Source of the DNA: Kofleriaceae bacterium
GTDB lineage: Bacteria > Myxococcota_A > Polyangia > Haliangiales > Haliangiaceae
DNA length: 64,000 nucleotides
Reading direction: 5' to 3'
Assembly (NCBI GenBank): GCA_020633495.1
Contig: JACKDR010000003.1
Location: 124,001-188,000, forward strand
The position numbers were made by a program, and so were the translations under genes. Positions within the stretch are counted from its first letter, which is position 1. Each line of letters begins with the position of its first letter. Positions 29,923-40,979 of this stretch are shown here, one piece after another. The notes under the pieces are model-generated. The model worked only from the letters and a program-made list of their open reading frames with translations. It ran no database searches and was not told the origin of the DNA.

Positions 29923-31881
29923 ATGGAGAGAAACGCGTTCCGCGCGGTCATCGTCATCGTGACCTGTTCCGTTGGCGGCTGCTTCGAGAAGCCAGCTGAC
30001 GTGGAATGGGATGCGGCCCCGGTGCAGGGCCGCGTCGGGGGCACGCTGGTCGGGATGTGGGATGGCGCGAGCATCCAGCTTCGGCTGCAGGCTGGCCAAC
30101 TCGACACGACACTCGACGTCGACCACAGCGGCTCCTTTCAGTTCCCTGACGTACTTGAGGCTGGCGCTCCCTACACGGTCACGATCGCCACTGAGCCAGT
30201 GGCCCATGAGTGCGTCGTTGCAGCCGGCGACGGCACGATCAACGGCGATGTCGATCGCGTAGAGGTCACCTGCAGCGGACCGAGCGTCGAGGTCTCTCTG
30301 TCTCTCCCCACGCCTTGGACCTTCACGCCAGATGAACTGCAGCAGACCGTGGGTGTGTCGTGGCTCGCTCAGCAGACGAGGCTCACCGTCGTGGCTCCTG
30401 ATGCGACGGAGATACGCATTGGGGGCGCCCTTGCGTCGAGCGGTACGGTCACTGCGCCGTACGCGCTCGCGCCCGGTGATAATGCTTTCAATATCGATGT
30501 TCGCGTCGGCACTCTATCGAGGAGCTATGAACTAACGGTCAATCGTGGCTCGGAGGCAATCGAGCACTTTGCATACGCCAAGGCCTCCAACGTCGGCGAT
30601 GGCGACCATTTCGGGGCGGTCGCGATCTCTGGCGACACGCTGGTCGTTGGTGCTCCGAACGAGGATTCGTCGGCGACCGGCGTGAACGGCGACCAGGGCA
30701 ACGACAACAGCCCGGACAGTGGCGCCGTGTATGTCTTCCGTCGGACGGGCCCCGTGTGGCATCAGGAAGCGTATCTGAAGGCCTCGAACCGGGGGGGGCA
30801 AGACCACTTCGGGTCCGCCGTAGCGATCTCCGGCGATACGATCGTCGTGGGTGCGCCGGCAGAGGATAGCGATGCCGTCGTGGTGAACGGGTCGAGCGGA
30901 GATGTTTCGGTAGACTTCAATTCCGGTGCTGCCTACGTGTTCGGTAGGGTAGGGACGACTTGGAGTCAGCGGGCCTACCTCAAGCCGAGTAACAGCGGGA
31001 TGGGGGACAACTTCGGGTTCGCGGTTGCGATTAGTGGCGATTCGATCGTCGTCGGTGCGCCCTTCGAGGATGGTCCGTCCAACAGCAGCCAGGACGCCGG
31101 TGCCGCGTATGTCTTCCGCAGAAACGGCACGGCATGGTCTCAAGAAGGCATCGTCAGGGCGGGGAATCCTGGACCAGGGGACTCGCTGGGCTACTCCGTC
31201 GCGATCTCCCAGGACCTTGTCGTCGCCGGGGCGCTTGGCGAAGACAGCAACGTCACCGGCGTCGATGGCACGCCGAACGAACTGTCATCGCAGTCCGGAG
31301 CCGCGTACTTGTTTCGGCGTGTGGCCGGCGTCTGGTCACAGGAGGCCTTTCTGAAGGCATCCAACCCGAGCACGTTTGCGTTCTTCGGCAACTGCGTGGG
31401 CGTGTCTGGTGACGCGGTCGCCGTTGGCGCACCGGGAGAGAGTGGCGGTGCACCGGGAAGCGGAGCTGTCTACATCTTCCGCCGCTCTGGCGGCGCATGG
31501 GCGCAGGAGGCGTATCTCAAGCCCGACACCGTGCTTCCAAATGCGTTTGGTACGGTGCTTTCTCTTGCCGGCGATGTCCTTCTGGTCGGCGCCCCTTCCG
31601 ACGGTACGGATGGAATGGGCGTGGATCCGACATCCGCGGGCACGAGCGCCGACAGCGGTGCATCCTATGTCTTCCGGGCCGCCGCCGGCTCCTGGGATCA
31701 GGTTGCCAGGCTGAAGTCTTCGAACACGAGCGGCGGCGACACGTTCGGGGCGGTGGTGGCCGTTGGCGAAGACACCATTGCCTGCGGCGCTTGGTACGAG
31801 GACGGTGGCTCGCCTGGAATCGACGGAAACCAGGCGGATGACACGGCCGCGGACAGCGGTGCAGCATACGTGCTTCGCTAG
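29923..31881 (+). CDS. FG-GAP (integrin-alpha-like) propeller lipoprotein of atypical composition
   Basis: 652 residues. A short signal leads to the lipobox SVGGC at about residue 20. An N-terminal beta-rich region (20-210) precedes seven FG-GAP-type repeats with cores such as AISGDTLVVGAPNED, AISGDTIVVGAPAED, GVSGDAVAVGAPGES and AVGEDTIACGAWYED, enough for a seven-bladed propeller. It is a probable surface or adhesion protein. Third codon positions use A and T far more often than in neighbouring genes, suggesting recent transfer. A similar gene elsewhere in the genome would weaken that idea. Confidence 0.8.
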   Translation: MERNAFRAVIVIVTCSVGGCFEKPADVEWDAAPVQGRVGGTLVGMWDGASIQLRLQAGQLDTTLDVDHSGSFQFPDVLEAGAPYTVTIATEPVAHECVVAAGDGTINGDVDRVEVTCSGPSVEVSLSLPTPWTFTPDELQQTVGVSWLAQQTRLTVVAPDATEIRIGGALASSGTVTAPYALAPGDNAFNIDVRVGTLSRSYELTVNRGSEAIEHFAYAKASNVGDGDHFGAVAISGDTLVVGAPNEDSSATGVNGDQGNDNSPDSGAVYVFRRTGPVWHQEAYLKASNRGGQDHFGSAVAISGDTIVVGAPAEDSDAVVVNGSSGDVSVDFNSGAAYVFGRVGTTWSQRAYLKPSNSGMGDNFGFAVAISGDSIVVGAPFEDGPSNSSQDAGAAYVFRRNGTAWSQEGIVRAGNPGPGDSLGYSVAISQDLVVAGALGEDSNVTGVDGTPNELSSQSGAAYLFRRVAGVWSQEAFLKASNPSTFAFFGNCVGVSGDAVAVGAPGESGGAPGSGAVYIFRRSGGAWAQEAYLKPDTVLPNAFGTVLSLAGDVLLVGAPSDGTDGMGVDPTSAGTSADSGASYVFRAAAGSWDQVARLKSSNTSGGDTFGAVVAVGEDTIACGAWYEDGGSPGIDGNQADDTAADSGAAYVLR

Positions 31882-31896
31882 CGTGCGTTGCGCGAC

Positions 31897-32400
31897 CTAC
31901 TGCACGACGACGTTCCCGTTCATCATGGTCGGGTGGGCCTCACAGACGAACGGGTAGCTTCCTGCAACGGTGAACTTGAGGCAGACGGTGTTGCTGTGAC
32001 CCACCGCGCCGCTGCGAAACTGCTTGTCGGCCGGGGCGCCGCTCGCTGATGCGAAGTTGTGGAAGTTCTGCGCCTGCGGAATGAATTTGATGACGCCGTC
32101 GACGGCGATCGTGATATCGCCCATGGGGCTGAAGTTGAACCCGGACGTCGTCAAGTCGGTGGTCGGCAGGCCGGCGCAGTCGACGACCTGTACGTTCGAC
32201 GGCGCCGCGTCCGGCGCCGGCATCGCGTCGGGGCCGCTGGTGTCGGCGTCGGGCGCGCTGGTGTCGGCGTCGATCGTCGCCGCGGCGTCGGGGCGCGGGG
32301 CGTCGATCGCCGCGGCGTCGACGGTGCTCTCGTCGTCGCCGCACCCGGTCAGCGCCAGCGGCGCGGCCACGCACAGCGCGACCAGGGCGAGGTGCTTCAC
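31897..32400 (-). CDS. Cupredoxin-like lipoprotein (plastocyanin/azurin fold)
   Basis: 167 residues from a GTG at 32400 that overlaps the upstream stop (GTGA). The lipobox is ALTGC and a Thr/Asp/Pro-rich linker follows. The C-terminal 100 residues have the type-1 copper pattern: His in QNFHNF, then VCEAHPTMM with Cys, His and Met in plastocyanin-like order. Two extra cysteines (VVDCAG and TVCLKF) could form a disulfide. It is probably a periplasmic or surface electron carrier. It is a tandem paralogue of the upstream gene. Confidence 0.7.
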   Translation of the reverse strand: MKHLALVALCVAAPLALTGCGDDESTVDAAAIDAPRPDAAATIDADTSAPDADTSGPDAMPAPDAAPSNVQVVDCAGLPTTDLTTSGFNFSPMGDITIAVDGVIKFIPQAQNFHNFASASGAPADKQFRSGAVGHSNTVCLKFTVAGSYPFVCEAHPTMMNGNVVVQ

Positions 32401-32774
32401 TGCACCACCACCGAGCCGGTGAAGCCGTGCGGCGTGCAGTGGAAGCCGTAGGTGCCAGCCTGGTTGAACCGGAAGCAGCCGGTGCCGCCCAGCGGCACGC
32501 TGAACTTGCCGTCGTCCGACGCCACGTCGTGGGACGACGCCGGCGTGAACATGACGACCTGGCCGGTCGTGATCGTCACCGACATCGGCGAGTACATGAA
32601 GCCGGACGTCGTGATGGTCTGGTCCGGGGTCACCGAGCCGCAGTCGACGCTGGCGACCTCGAGCGGCGCCGCGTCCGGGCCGCTGGTCGCGGCGTCGGGC
32701 GATCCGCCACCGCCGTCGTCGCCACCGCACGCGCACATCAACGCCAACGCAAATCCAAGGGCAAGTCTCTTCAT
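32397..32774 (-). CDS. Cupredoxin-like lipoprotein lacking an evident axial Met
   Basis: 125 residues: lipobox LMCAC, a short Gly/Asp linker, then a domain aligning with its downstream paralogue (TSGFMYSPMSVTITTGQVVM, PASSHDVAS, GTYGFHCTPHGFTGSVVV). The copper-ligand His, Cys and His are present, but after CTPH the expected Met is absent (GFTGSV). The site may hold copper without that ligand, or not at all. The two genes overlap by four bases and arose by tandem duplication. Confidence 0.7.
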   Translation of the reverse strand: MKRLALGFALALMCACGGDDGGGGSPDAATSGPDAAPLEVASVDCGSVTPDQTITTSGFMYSPMSVTITTGQVVMFTPASSHDVASDDGKFSVPLGGTGCFRFNQAGTYGFHCTPHGFTGSVVVQ

Positions 32775-32967
32775 CGGGATCCTCCTTCTGGCCCAGCGAT
32801 GCTAACCGCGGACCACATCTGCGCCTAGCACCATCCCGGGGCCAAGTGCCCGACGACACACGGCGCTTCGCCGGTCACCGGGCTCACGTACCGGGGGCCG
32901 GGGGCATGACCCGGGTTCGACTGACGGCTCCAGCCCACACCGGCCGGAGTACCCTCCCCACCGGCCC

Positions 32968-33366
32968 ATGCGGCGCGTCCCGGATCCATCACCGTCGCCG
33001 AATCCGGCGCTGGCGCCGCTCGAGGCGCTGCACGCGGCGCTGGCCGCGCGCTGGCCGGTGTCGCCCGTCGCGCGTGATCTCACGGTGGGGCACTGGGAGG
33101 ACCTCGCGGCCGGCATCGCGCCGCTCGACGCCGGCGCCAGCTTCCGCTGCGAGGTCGGGCCGCGGACCGTGTGGGTGACCGCGCGCTTCGCCTGGCCCGC
33201 GGGGCCGCTCGGCGCGGTCGAGTTGTCGGGGCCGGGCGACGCCGCCGCCGGCGCCGCCGCGGCGCCGTGGCGCCGGGCGTGGACGATCGATCCGGCGTCG
33301 CCGGCCGCGACCGTGGCGGCGATCGTCGCGGCGGTCGCGGCGCTGGCCGCGATCGGGTCGGGGTAG
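32968..33366 (+). CDS. Small conserved-looking protein of unknown function
   Basis: 132 residues with an Ala/Pro-rich composition. It has no signal peptide; the C-terminal AATVAAIVAAVAALAAIGSG is alanine-rich and may be a helix rather than a membrane span. The middle (SFRCEVGPRTVWVTARFAWP) is strand-like. No family is recognised. It is divergent from the cupredoxin pair and convergent with the PhaR-type gene. Confidence 0.4.
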   Translation: MRRVPDPSPSPNPALAPLEALHAALAARWPVSPVARDLTVGHWEDLAAGIAPLDAGASFRCEVGPRTVWVTARFAWPAGPLGAVELSGPGDAAAGAAAAPWRRAWTIDPASPAATVAAIVAAVAALAAIGSG

Positions 33367-33370
33367 CGCG

Positions 33371-33390
33371 GCGGCTCGACGCGGAGCCGC
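33371..33390. terminator. Hairpin between convergent genes
   Basis: GCGGCTC (33371-33377) and GAGCCGC (33384-33390) with a six-base loop lie between the convergent stops at 33366 and 33399. No T-run. Confidence 0.4.
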
Positions 33391-33398
33391 GCCGGCGC

Positions 33399-34040
33399 CT
33401 ACTCCTTGGGCTCGGGCTCCTGGCCGTCGCCGATCTGGATCAGCTTGGACTCGAGCTCGGCGATGCGCTCGGCGAGGTGCTTGATGTCCTTCTGGACCCC
33501 CGCGAACGGCGAGATGCTCTCGACGGCGTGGCGGATCTTGCCGTCGACGCGGTGCTGCCAGTCGTCGAGGGCCTTCTGGCTCTGCTGGACCCAGTCGCGG
33601 ATCTGGCGCAGCGCGGCCAGCTCGTCCTTGCGCCGGGGCAGGCCGCCGTAGGTGGCGTCCTCGTCGACGTCGAGGTCGTCGTCGGCGACCGCGGCGGCCT
33701 CCTCCTCGCCCTCGGGCTCCTCGTCGCCGTCCTCGCGGTCCTTGAACGGCAGGATGCTGGTGACCCGCCGCTGCGCCTCCGCGAACCACTCGCCGCCGTT
33801 CTGGATGATGTTCCGCATCGCGGTGAGGGGGAGGAAGCTGCGCTGCTTCTTCTCCTCCTCGAAGATGATCTGGGCCAACGTGACCGAGGTGAGATCTTCC
33901 TTGGTCTTGTTGTCGATGATCTTGACCTCGTCGCCGAGGCGGATCATCTCGGAGATCTGGTCCAGCGTCACATAGCGGCTGTGCTGCGTGTCGTAGAGCT
34001 TGCGGTTGGCGTAGCGCTTGATGATCCGCGGCTCGGTCAT
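33399..34040 (-). CDS. phaR: PhaR-type polyhydroxyalkanoate synthesis regulator
   Basis: 213 residues from the ATG at 34040, preceded by GAGGAA; an in-frame start at 34097 is less likely. The N-terminal PHB/PHA accumulation-regulator DNA-binding domain is clear: RIIKRYANRKLYDTQHSRYV and VKIIDNKTKEDLTSVTLAQI. A linker rich in Asp/Glu (about 112-145) and a C-terminal coiled coil (ISPFAGVQKDIKHLAERIAE) follow. Such proteins bind DNA and sometimes PHA granules. No PHA synthase or phasin is nearby, so the target is inferred from the family only. Confidence 0.8.
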   Translation of the reverse strand: MTEPRIIKRYANRKLYDTQHSRYVTLDQISEMIRLGDEVKIIDNKTKEDLTSVTLAQIIFEEEKKQRSFLPLTAMRNIIQNGGEWFAEAQRRVTSILPFKDREDGDEEPEGEEEAAAVADDDLDVDEDATYGGLPRRKDELAALRQIRDWVQQSQKALDDWQHRVDGKIRHAVESISPFAGVQKDIKHLAERIAELESKLIQIGDGQEPEPKE

Positions 34041-34189
34041 GGTTTCCTCATCGAGGACGCGGACGCTCCCGGGTGGTCTACAGTGACCGAACTCCACGGG
34101 AACCCCCTTGATTCCTGGGTATCACGCGGCGCGGCAGGACGGCAACCAGACCGGCCGGTCGGAGGCGCCGTCCGTGGCATGATTCCCGC

Positions 34190-34957
34190 GTGACCGCACG
34201 CGGTCTGATCCTGCGTCTGAAGGCGATTCGAGAGCCCGAGCTGCGCCGGATCCACCTGGCGGGGCTGCTCGAGGCCGGCGATCCCGCGGTGTGGGTCGAG
34301 GTGCTCGACGCCCTGATCGGGCTGGCCGCCCGGACCGACGACGCCGACGCCCAGGCCATCGTCGAGTGCCTGACCCAGGCGGTCGCGGTGCCCCGCCTCA
34401 GCTACCGCGCGCGCGAGGCGCTGTACACCGAGGCCCGCCAGGTCGGCCGCGGCGCGGTGGCCCGGCTGTTCCTCGACGCCTCGCCGGCCACCGCCAACGC
34501 CCGCGAGCTCGAGCGCGCGCTCGAGCCCGAGCGGCCGCTGCAGCCGCGAGGCCGGCCGCTGACCCTGGGCGAGCGCAAGGCGGCGGCGCGGACGTCGCGG
34601 CGCGACATCCTGATCGCGCTGGTCCGCGATCCCCACCCCGACGTCGTCGCGGTGCTCCTCGACAACCCGCACCTCACCGAGCGCGACGTCGTCGCGATCG
34701 CGGCGCTGCGCCCGGCGGCGCCGCCGGCGCTGGTCAAGGTCGCCGAGCACCCGCGGTGGTCGACCCGCTACCTGGTCAAGCGCGCGGTGGTCCTCAACCC
34801 GTACACGCCGGCGAACGTCGCGATCCGGATCAGCACGACCCTGCGGCGCCTCGACCTGGCGGCGATCGCCGCCGACGTCAACCTGCCCGACGTCCTGCGC
34901 CTGCACGCCGCCGAGCTGCTGGCGGCGGCCCGGCGGCCGGCGCGCGGCGACGGCTGA
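34190..34957 (+). CDS. Alpha-helical repeat protein (HEAT/DUF2336-like), unknown function
   Basis: 255 residues from a GTG at 34190. The whole sequence is helical, with repeating units of about 35 residues (LIALVRDPHPDVVAVLLDNP, VVAIAALRPAAPPALVKVAE, LVKRAVVLNPYTPANVAIRI), like HEAT or leucine-rich-variant solenoids. It contains no catalytic motif or signal sequence and is probably a protein-binding scaffold. It is divergent from the PhaR-type gene across 149 bases. Confidence 0.6.
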   Translation: MTARGLILRLKAIREPELRRIHLAGLLEAGDPAVWVEVLDALIGLAARTDDADAQAIVECLTQAVAVPRLSYRAREALYTEARQVGRGAVARLFLDASPATANARELERALEPERPLQPRGRPLTLGERKAAARTSRRDILIALVRDPHPDVVAVLLDNPHLTERDVVAIAALRPAAPPALVKVAEHPRWSTRYLVKRAVVLNPYTPANVAIRISTTLRRLDLAAIAADVNLPDVLRLHAAELLAAARRPARGDG

Positions 34958-34978
34958 CCGCCGACCGCGCGCCGCGGG

Positions 34979-36028
34979 CTACGCCGCGACCATGCCGCGG
35001 AAGTTCTGCAGGTAGGTCACGAACTTCTCGCCGACGTCGACGGCGCGCAGCTCGTCGCGGGTCAGCGGCGGCCGGCGCGGCTCGTCGCTGCCGAACGCGA
35101 CGTGGCGCGGCCAGTCGGGATCGACGATCGCGGCGCGGCCGACGGCGATCAGATCGGCGCCGCGCTCGAGCTGGCGCTCGGCGTCGGCGCGGGTCCACAC
35201 CTTGCCGGCGACCATGATGCGGACGTCGGCGGGCAGCTGGGCGCGGAACAGCGGCAGCGCCAGCTCGTCGGGCCGCTTGGCGGTGGGCCGCTCGACGTCC
35301 CACAGCGACAGGTGCAGGTAGTCGATGCCGTCGTCGGCGAGCCAGCTGGCGACCTGCAGGCTCTCGTCGAGATCGAGGCCGTGGGCCTGGCCGAAGTCCT
35401 CGGCCGAGATGCGCACGCCGAGCACGAACGGCGGCGGCGCCACCGCGCGCACCGCGCGGGTGACCTCGCGGAGCAACCGGGCGCGGCCGTCGAGGCCGGC
35501 GCCCCAGCGATCGGTGCGCAGGTTCATCGTGCGGCTGAGGAACTGCGACAGCAGGTAGCCGTGGGCGCCGTGCAGCTCGACGCCGGCGAAGCCGGCCTGG
35601 CGCGACCGCGCCGCGGCGTCGCGGAACTGGCCGATGACCCGCGCGAGGTCGTCGTCGGTGGCGGCGCGCGGCGGCTCGAAGCCCGGCTTGTCCTCGGTGA
35701 ACGCGCTGGCGCTCCACGGCTGGACGCCGGTGAGCCGCGACGGCGCGCGGACGCCGCCGTGGTGGAGCTGGACCACGCCGAGCGCGCCGTGGCCGGCGAT
35801 CGCCGTGGCCAGCCGGGTCAGGCCGGGCAGGTGACGGTCGCTCCACACGCCGAGCTGGCCGTCGAACGCCTTGCCGTCCTCGGCGACGTGCGCGGCGCAG
35901 GTCTCGACCAGCCCGAAGCCGCCGGCGGCGCGCCGGGTCAGCCAGCGCAGCTCGTCGTCGCCCAGGACGCCGTCGTCCTCGCTCTGGCCGTTGGTCAGCG
36001 GGGCCAGCGCGAGGTGGTTGCCGCACAC
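34979..36028 (-). CDS. Old-yellow-enzyme-type NADH:flavin oxidoreductase
   Basis: 349 residues from a GTG at 36028. The TIM-barrel signatures HGAHGYLLSQFLSRTMNLRT, VQLHHGG and the phosphate-binding MVAGKVW...GADLIAVGRAAIVDPDWP are typical. The open frame extends upstream to a CTG at 36073 that encodes LTAPLAAPVAFRGGTV, resembling the normal N-terminal strand. That CTG overlaps the tatA stop, so the true start may be this non-canonical codon. It is an FMN-dependent ene-reductase-like enzyme; the substrate is unknown. It is co-transcribed with tatA. Confidence 0.8.
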   Translation of the reverse strand: MCGNHLALAPLTNGQSEDDGVLGDDELRWLTRRAAGGFGLVETCAAHVAEDGKAFDGQLGVWSDRHLPGLTRLATAIAGHGALGVVQLHHGGVRAPSRLTGVQPWSASAFTEDKPGFEPPRAATDDDLARVIGQFRDAAARSRQAGFAGVELHGAHGYLLSQFLSRTMNLRTDRWGAGLDGRARLLREVTRAVRAVAPPPFVLGVRISAEDFGQAHGLDLDESLQVASWLADDGIDYLHLSLWDVERPTAKRPDELALPLFRAQLPADVRIMVAGKVWTRADAERQLERGADLIAVGRAAIVDPDWPRHVAFGSDEPRRPPLTRDELRAVDVGEKFVTYLQNFRGMVAA

Positions 36029-36069
36029 CGTGCCGCCGCGGAAGGCGACCGGGGCGGCCAGCGGGGCGG

Positions 36070-36336
36070 TCAGGCTTCCTTCTTCGCGGCCTTGCGCCGC
36101 GACGCCACCACGTCCGCGTCCTCGACGTCGTCGTCGTCGCCGTCGTCGAGCTCCTTGGCCTTCTTGCCGCCGAGCTCCTTCTTCTTGGACACCTCGATCT
36201 CGTCGTCACCGGACGAGGCGCGCTTGAAGTTGCGGATGCTGCGACCGAGCGAATCGCCGATGGCGGGCAGCTTGCCTGCGCCGAACACCAGCAACACGAT
36301 GAGCAGGATGATGATGAGCTCGCCCATTCCGGGCAT
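36070..36336 (-). CDS. tatA: Sec-independent protein translocase subunit TatA
   Basis: 88 residues: short N-terminal membrane helix (ELIIILLIVLLVFGAGKLP), hinge, amphipathic helix (LGRSIRNFKRASSG) and a charged tail rich in Lys/Asp. FGAGKLP is the TatA/E signature. It oligomerises to form the pathway for folded proteins with twin-arginine signals. TatB and TatC are not in the window. The neighbouring oxidoreductase lacks a Tat signal, so the pairing may be incidental. Confidence 0.85.
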   Translation of the reverse strand: MPGMGELIIILLIVLLVFGAGKLPAIGDSLGRSIRNFKRASSGDDEIEVSKKKELGGKKAKELDDGDDDDVEDADVVASRRKAAKKEA

Positions 36337-36514
36337 CGGGAAACTCCTGGAAGATCAGCGCACACTCTACTCCCACGCCGACGCGCTGGCCAAGGCTGTC
36401 GGGGCAACCTTGGCCTGACGGCGAACTTCTCGGATCCGCTCGGGATCTGGGCTCGCGTCGGCGCCGGGTCCAGAAAACTGGTCCGCCTGGCGGTCAGCCC
36501 CTATTGTCGGCACC

Positions 36515-38866
<2,352 letters not shown>

Positions 38867-38873
38867 TGCGCCG

Positions 38874-39287
38874 ATGACCGAGGACGACGACGTCACCGCC
38901 GCGATCGAGGCCGCGTACGCGCTCGATCGCGCGGGCGACGAGCACGGCGCGATCCGTCACTACGACCGCGCGTGGCGCCTGGGCGTGCCCGCGTCCCAGC
39001 GCAAGCGCTTCGTGGTCGGCTACGGCTCGACCCTGCGCAACGTCGGCCGGACCGACGACGCGGTCGCGGTGCTGGCCGAGGCGGTGCGCGACTACCCCGA
39101 CTACCCGGCGCTGCAGGCGTTCCTGGGCCTGGCGTTGCACTCGGCCGGGCAGCCGCAGGCGGCGCTGGCCACGATGCTGGGCGTCGTGCTGGACCTCGCC
39201 GGCGCCGAGGCGCTCGACGGCTACGAGCGCGCGCTCGGCGAGTACCACGACGAGCTGCTCGCCGCGATCGTGCCGCGCCTGAGCTAG
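38874..39287 (+). CDS. Small tetratricopeptide-repeat protein (TPR_5-like)
   Basis: 137 residues, starting eight bases after the transglycosylase stop. TPR-like helices: AAYALDRAGDEHGAIRHYDR, GYGSTLRNVGRTDDAVAVLA and LQAFLGLALHSAGQPQAALA. The G-STLRN-G-R element is typical of the TPR_5 family of short cytosolic proteins of unknown role. It is likely co-transcribed with the transglycosylase gene. Confidence 0.7.
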   Translation: MTEDDDVTAAIEAAYALDRAGDEHGAIRHYDRAWRLGVPASQRKRFVVGYGSTLRNVGRTDDAVAVLAEAVRDYPDYPALQAFLGLALHSAGQPQAALATMLGVVLDLAGAEALDGYERALGEYHDELLAAIVPRLS

Positions 39288-39294
39288 CGACGTC

Positions 39295-39309
39295 GCGCCG
39301 ACGCGGCGC
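39295..39309. terminator. Short GC hairpin between convergent genes
   Basis: GCGCCG (39295-39300) pairs with CGGCGC (39304-39309) across a three-base loop, just after the TPR stop and touching the lipase stop codon. No T-run. Confidence 0.25.
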
Positions 39310-40877
39310 TACGAGCCGCCCCACAGGTGGAGCCCGAGCGCGACGCCGACCGCGGTGGCGTCGCCGGCGCGATCGACGGTGACGCCGAGGAACGGGCCGA
39401 CCCCGGCGTTGGCGGTGCCCCAGTAGCGGTGATCGCGGCCCAGGCGCAGCGCGGCGCCGGCGTGGAGCTCGTCGCCGAGCGGCGCGCCACCGGCGCGGGC
39501 CTGGGCGCCGACCAGCCACGCGATCCGGCCCCACGCCAGCAGCCGCACCGGGCCGAGCTGGAGCTCGGCGTCGAGGCCGACGGGCAGCTCGAGGGCGTCG
39601 TCGCCGCCGCGCCCCGACGCGCCCAAGCCGGCGGTCAGCCCGACGGTGTGGCCGCGCGCGGTCACCGCCGCGACGCCCACCGGGTACGCGACCGCGCGGT
39701 AGGCGAGGCCGTCGCCGCCGGTGACCTCGGCGTCGACGCCGAGCGCCCAGCCCACAGGCGGTGGCCGCGGACGAACCGCGCGCGCAGCGCCGCGCCCGCG
39801 GCGGTGGCGGCGCCGTCGTCGGTGCCGCGCCGGCCGATCGCGGGCGATCGCGACCGCGACCGCGGGCCGGGCGCCGTCGCCGCGCAGCGCGCCCGCGGCC
39901 GGCGGCGCCCACGTCACCGCGGCACCGCCGGTGTGGGCGTCGAGCCAGGCGGCGACGTCGTCGACGACCTGCTGGCGGCCCGGCTCGTGGACGAGGTCGT
40001 GATAGAAGCCGTCGTACAGGCGCAGCTGCTTGTCGGGCGACGGCGCTCGCGCGTACAGCTCGCGGCTGCCGGCCGGCGCGGTCAGGCGATCGCCGGTGCC
40101 GTGCAGCAGCAGCAGCGGCATGGTCAGGCGATCGACGTCGGCCCAGATGCGCTCGATCGTGTCGACCAGCCCGGCGGCGGTGTGGACCGGGCCGCCGGGG
40201 CCGTAGATCAGCGGGTCGCGCGCCATGTCGGCCTCGACCGCCGGGTCGCTCGAGAAGTAGCGGTTGTCGGTGGCGAGGGCGCGGAGGTTCGGGGCCAGCG
40301 CGCCGAGCAGCCGGATCACCGCGGCCTGGACCGGGGCGACGTCGATCCGGATCGCCGGGCCCGACAGGATCACGCCGGCGACGTCACCGCCGTGCAGCTC
40401 GGCCCAGCGGGCGACGATCGCGCCGCCCATGCTGTGGCCGAAGACGAACAGCGGCCGGCCCGGCTCGCGGTCGCGCACCCGCGCGACGAAGGCGTCGAGG
40501 TCGGCGACGTAGGTGGCGAAGTCGTCGACGGTGACGCGGCGGCCGGCGGACCGGCCGTGGCCGCGCAGGTCGAAGGCGTGGACCGCGTAGCCGCGCGCGA
40601 CCAGCGCCGCGGCGACCTCGGCGTAGTGATCGCCGTGGTCGCGCAGGCCGTGCATGATGATCAGCGTCGCCCGCGGCTCGTTGGCGGGCCGCCACGATCG
40701 CGCGTACAGCTCGACGCCGCCGGCGCCGGGGAAGCGATCGCTGGCGAAGGCGACGCCGGCGGGCGCGGCGGGCGGCGCCGGCGTGGTGGCGCGCAGCCCG
40801 GGGTCGGGGGTGGCGCAGGCGGCGAGCGCGACGGCGCACGCCGCGACGACGGACCAGAGGAGGCGAGGCGGGGACAC
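39309..40877 (-). CDS. Monoacylglycerol-lipase-like lipoprotein with C-terminal barrel-like domain
   Basis: 522 residues. Lipobox ALAAC, then a hydrolase domain (about 40-315): oxyanion segment MHGLRDHGDHY, nucleophile elbow GHSMGG, LHGTGDRLTAP and catalytic His in DGFYHDLVHEPG. The last 160 residues are strand-rich (AVTARGHTVGLTAGLGASGR, VRLLAWGRIAWLVGAQARAG) like an outer-membrane barrel. Between about 39840 and 39755 the frame appears shifted; an alternative reading gives GAALRARFVRGHRL. So the fusion is real only if these indels are errors that cancel. It is a probable surface lipase. Confidence 0.65.
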   Translation of the reverse strand: MSPPRLLWSVVAACAVALAACATPDPGLRATTPAPPAAPAGVAFASDRFPGAGGVELYARSWRPANEPRATLIIMHGLRDHGDHYAEVAAALVARGYAVHAFDLRGHGRSAGRRVTVDDFATYVADLDAFVARVRDREPGRPLFVFGHSMGGAIVARWAELHGGDVAGVILSGPAIRIDVAPVQAAVIRLLGALAPNLRALATDNRYFSSDPAVEADMARDPLIYGPGGPVHTAAGLVDTIERIWADVDRLTMPLLLLHGTGDRLTAPAGSRELYARAPSPDKQLRLYDGFYHDLVHEPGRQQVVDDVAAWLDAHTGGAAVTWAPPAAGALRGDGARPAVAVAIARDRPARHRRRRRHRRGRGAARAVRPRPPPVGWALGVDAEVTGGDGLAYRAVAYPVGVAAVTARGHTVGLTAGLGASGRGGDDALELPVGLDAELQLGPVRLLAWGRIAWLVGAQARAGGAPLGDELHAGAALRLGRDHRYWGTANAGVGPFLGVTVDRAGDATAVGVALGLHLWGGS

Positions 40878-40979
40878 GCGGCCAGGCTAGGACCGGCGCC
40901 GGGGCCGGCCAATAGGCCACCCGGCCCATGCCGGCGCGGCCGGCCCGGCGCGGTGGCGCCGGCCTGGTAACGTGGCGCG

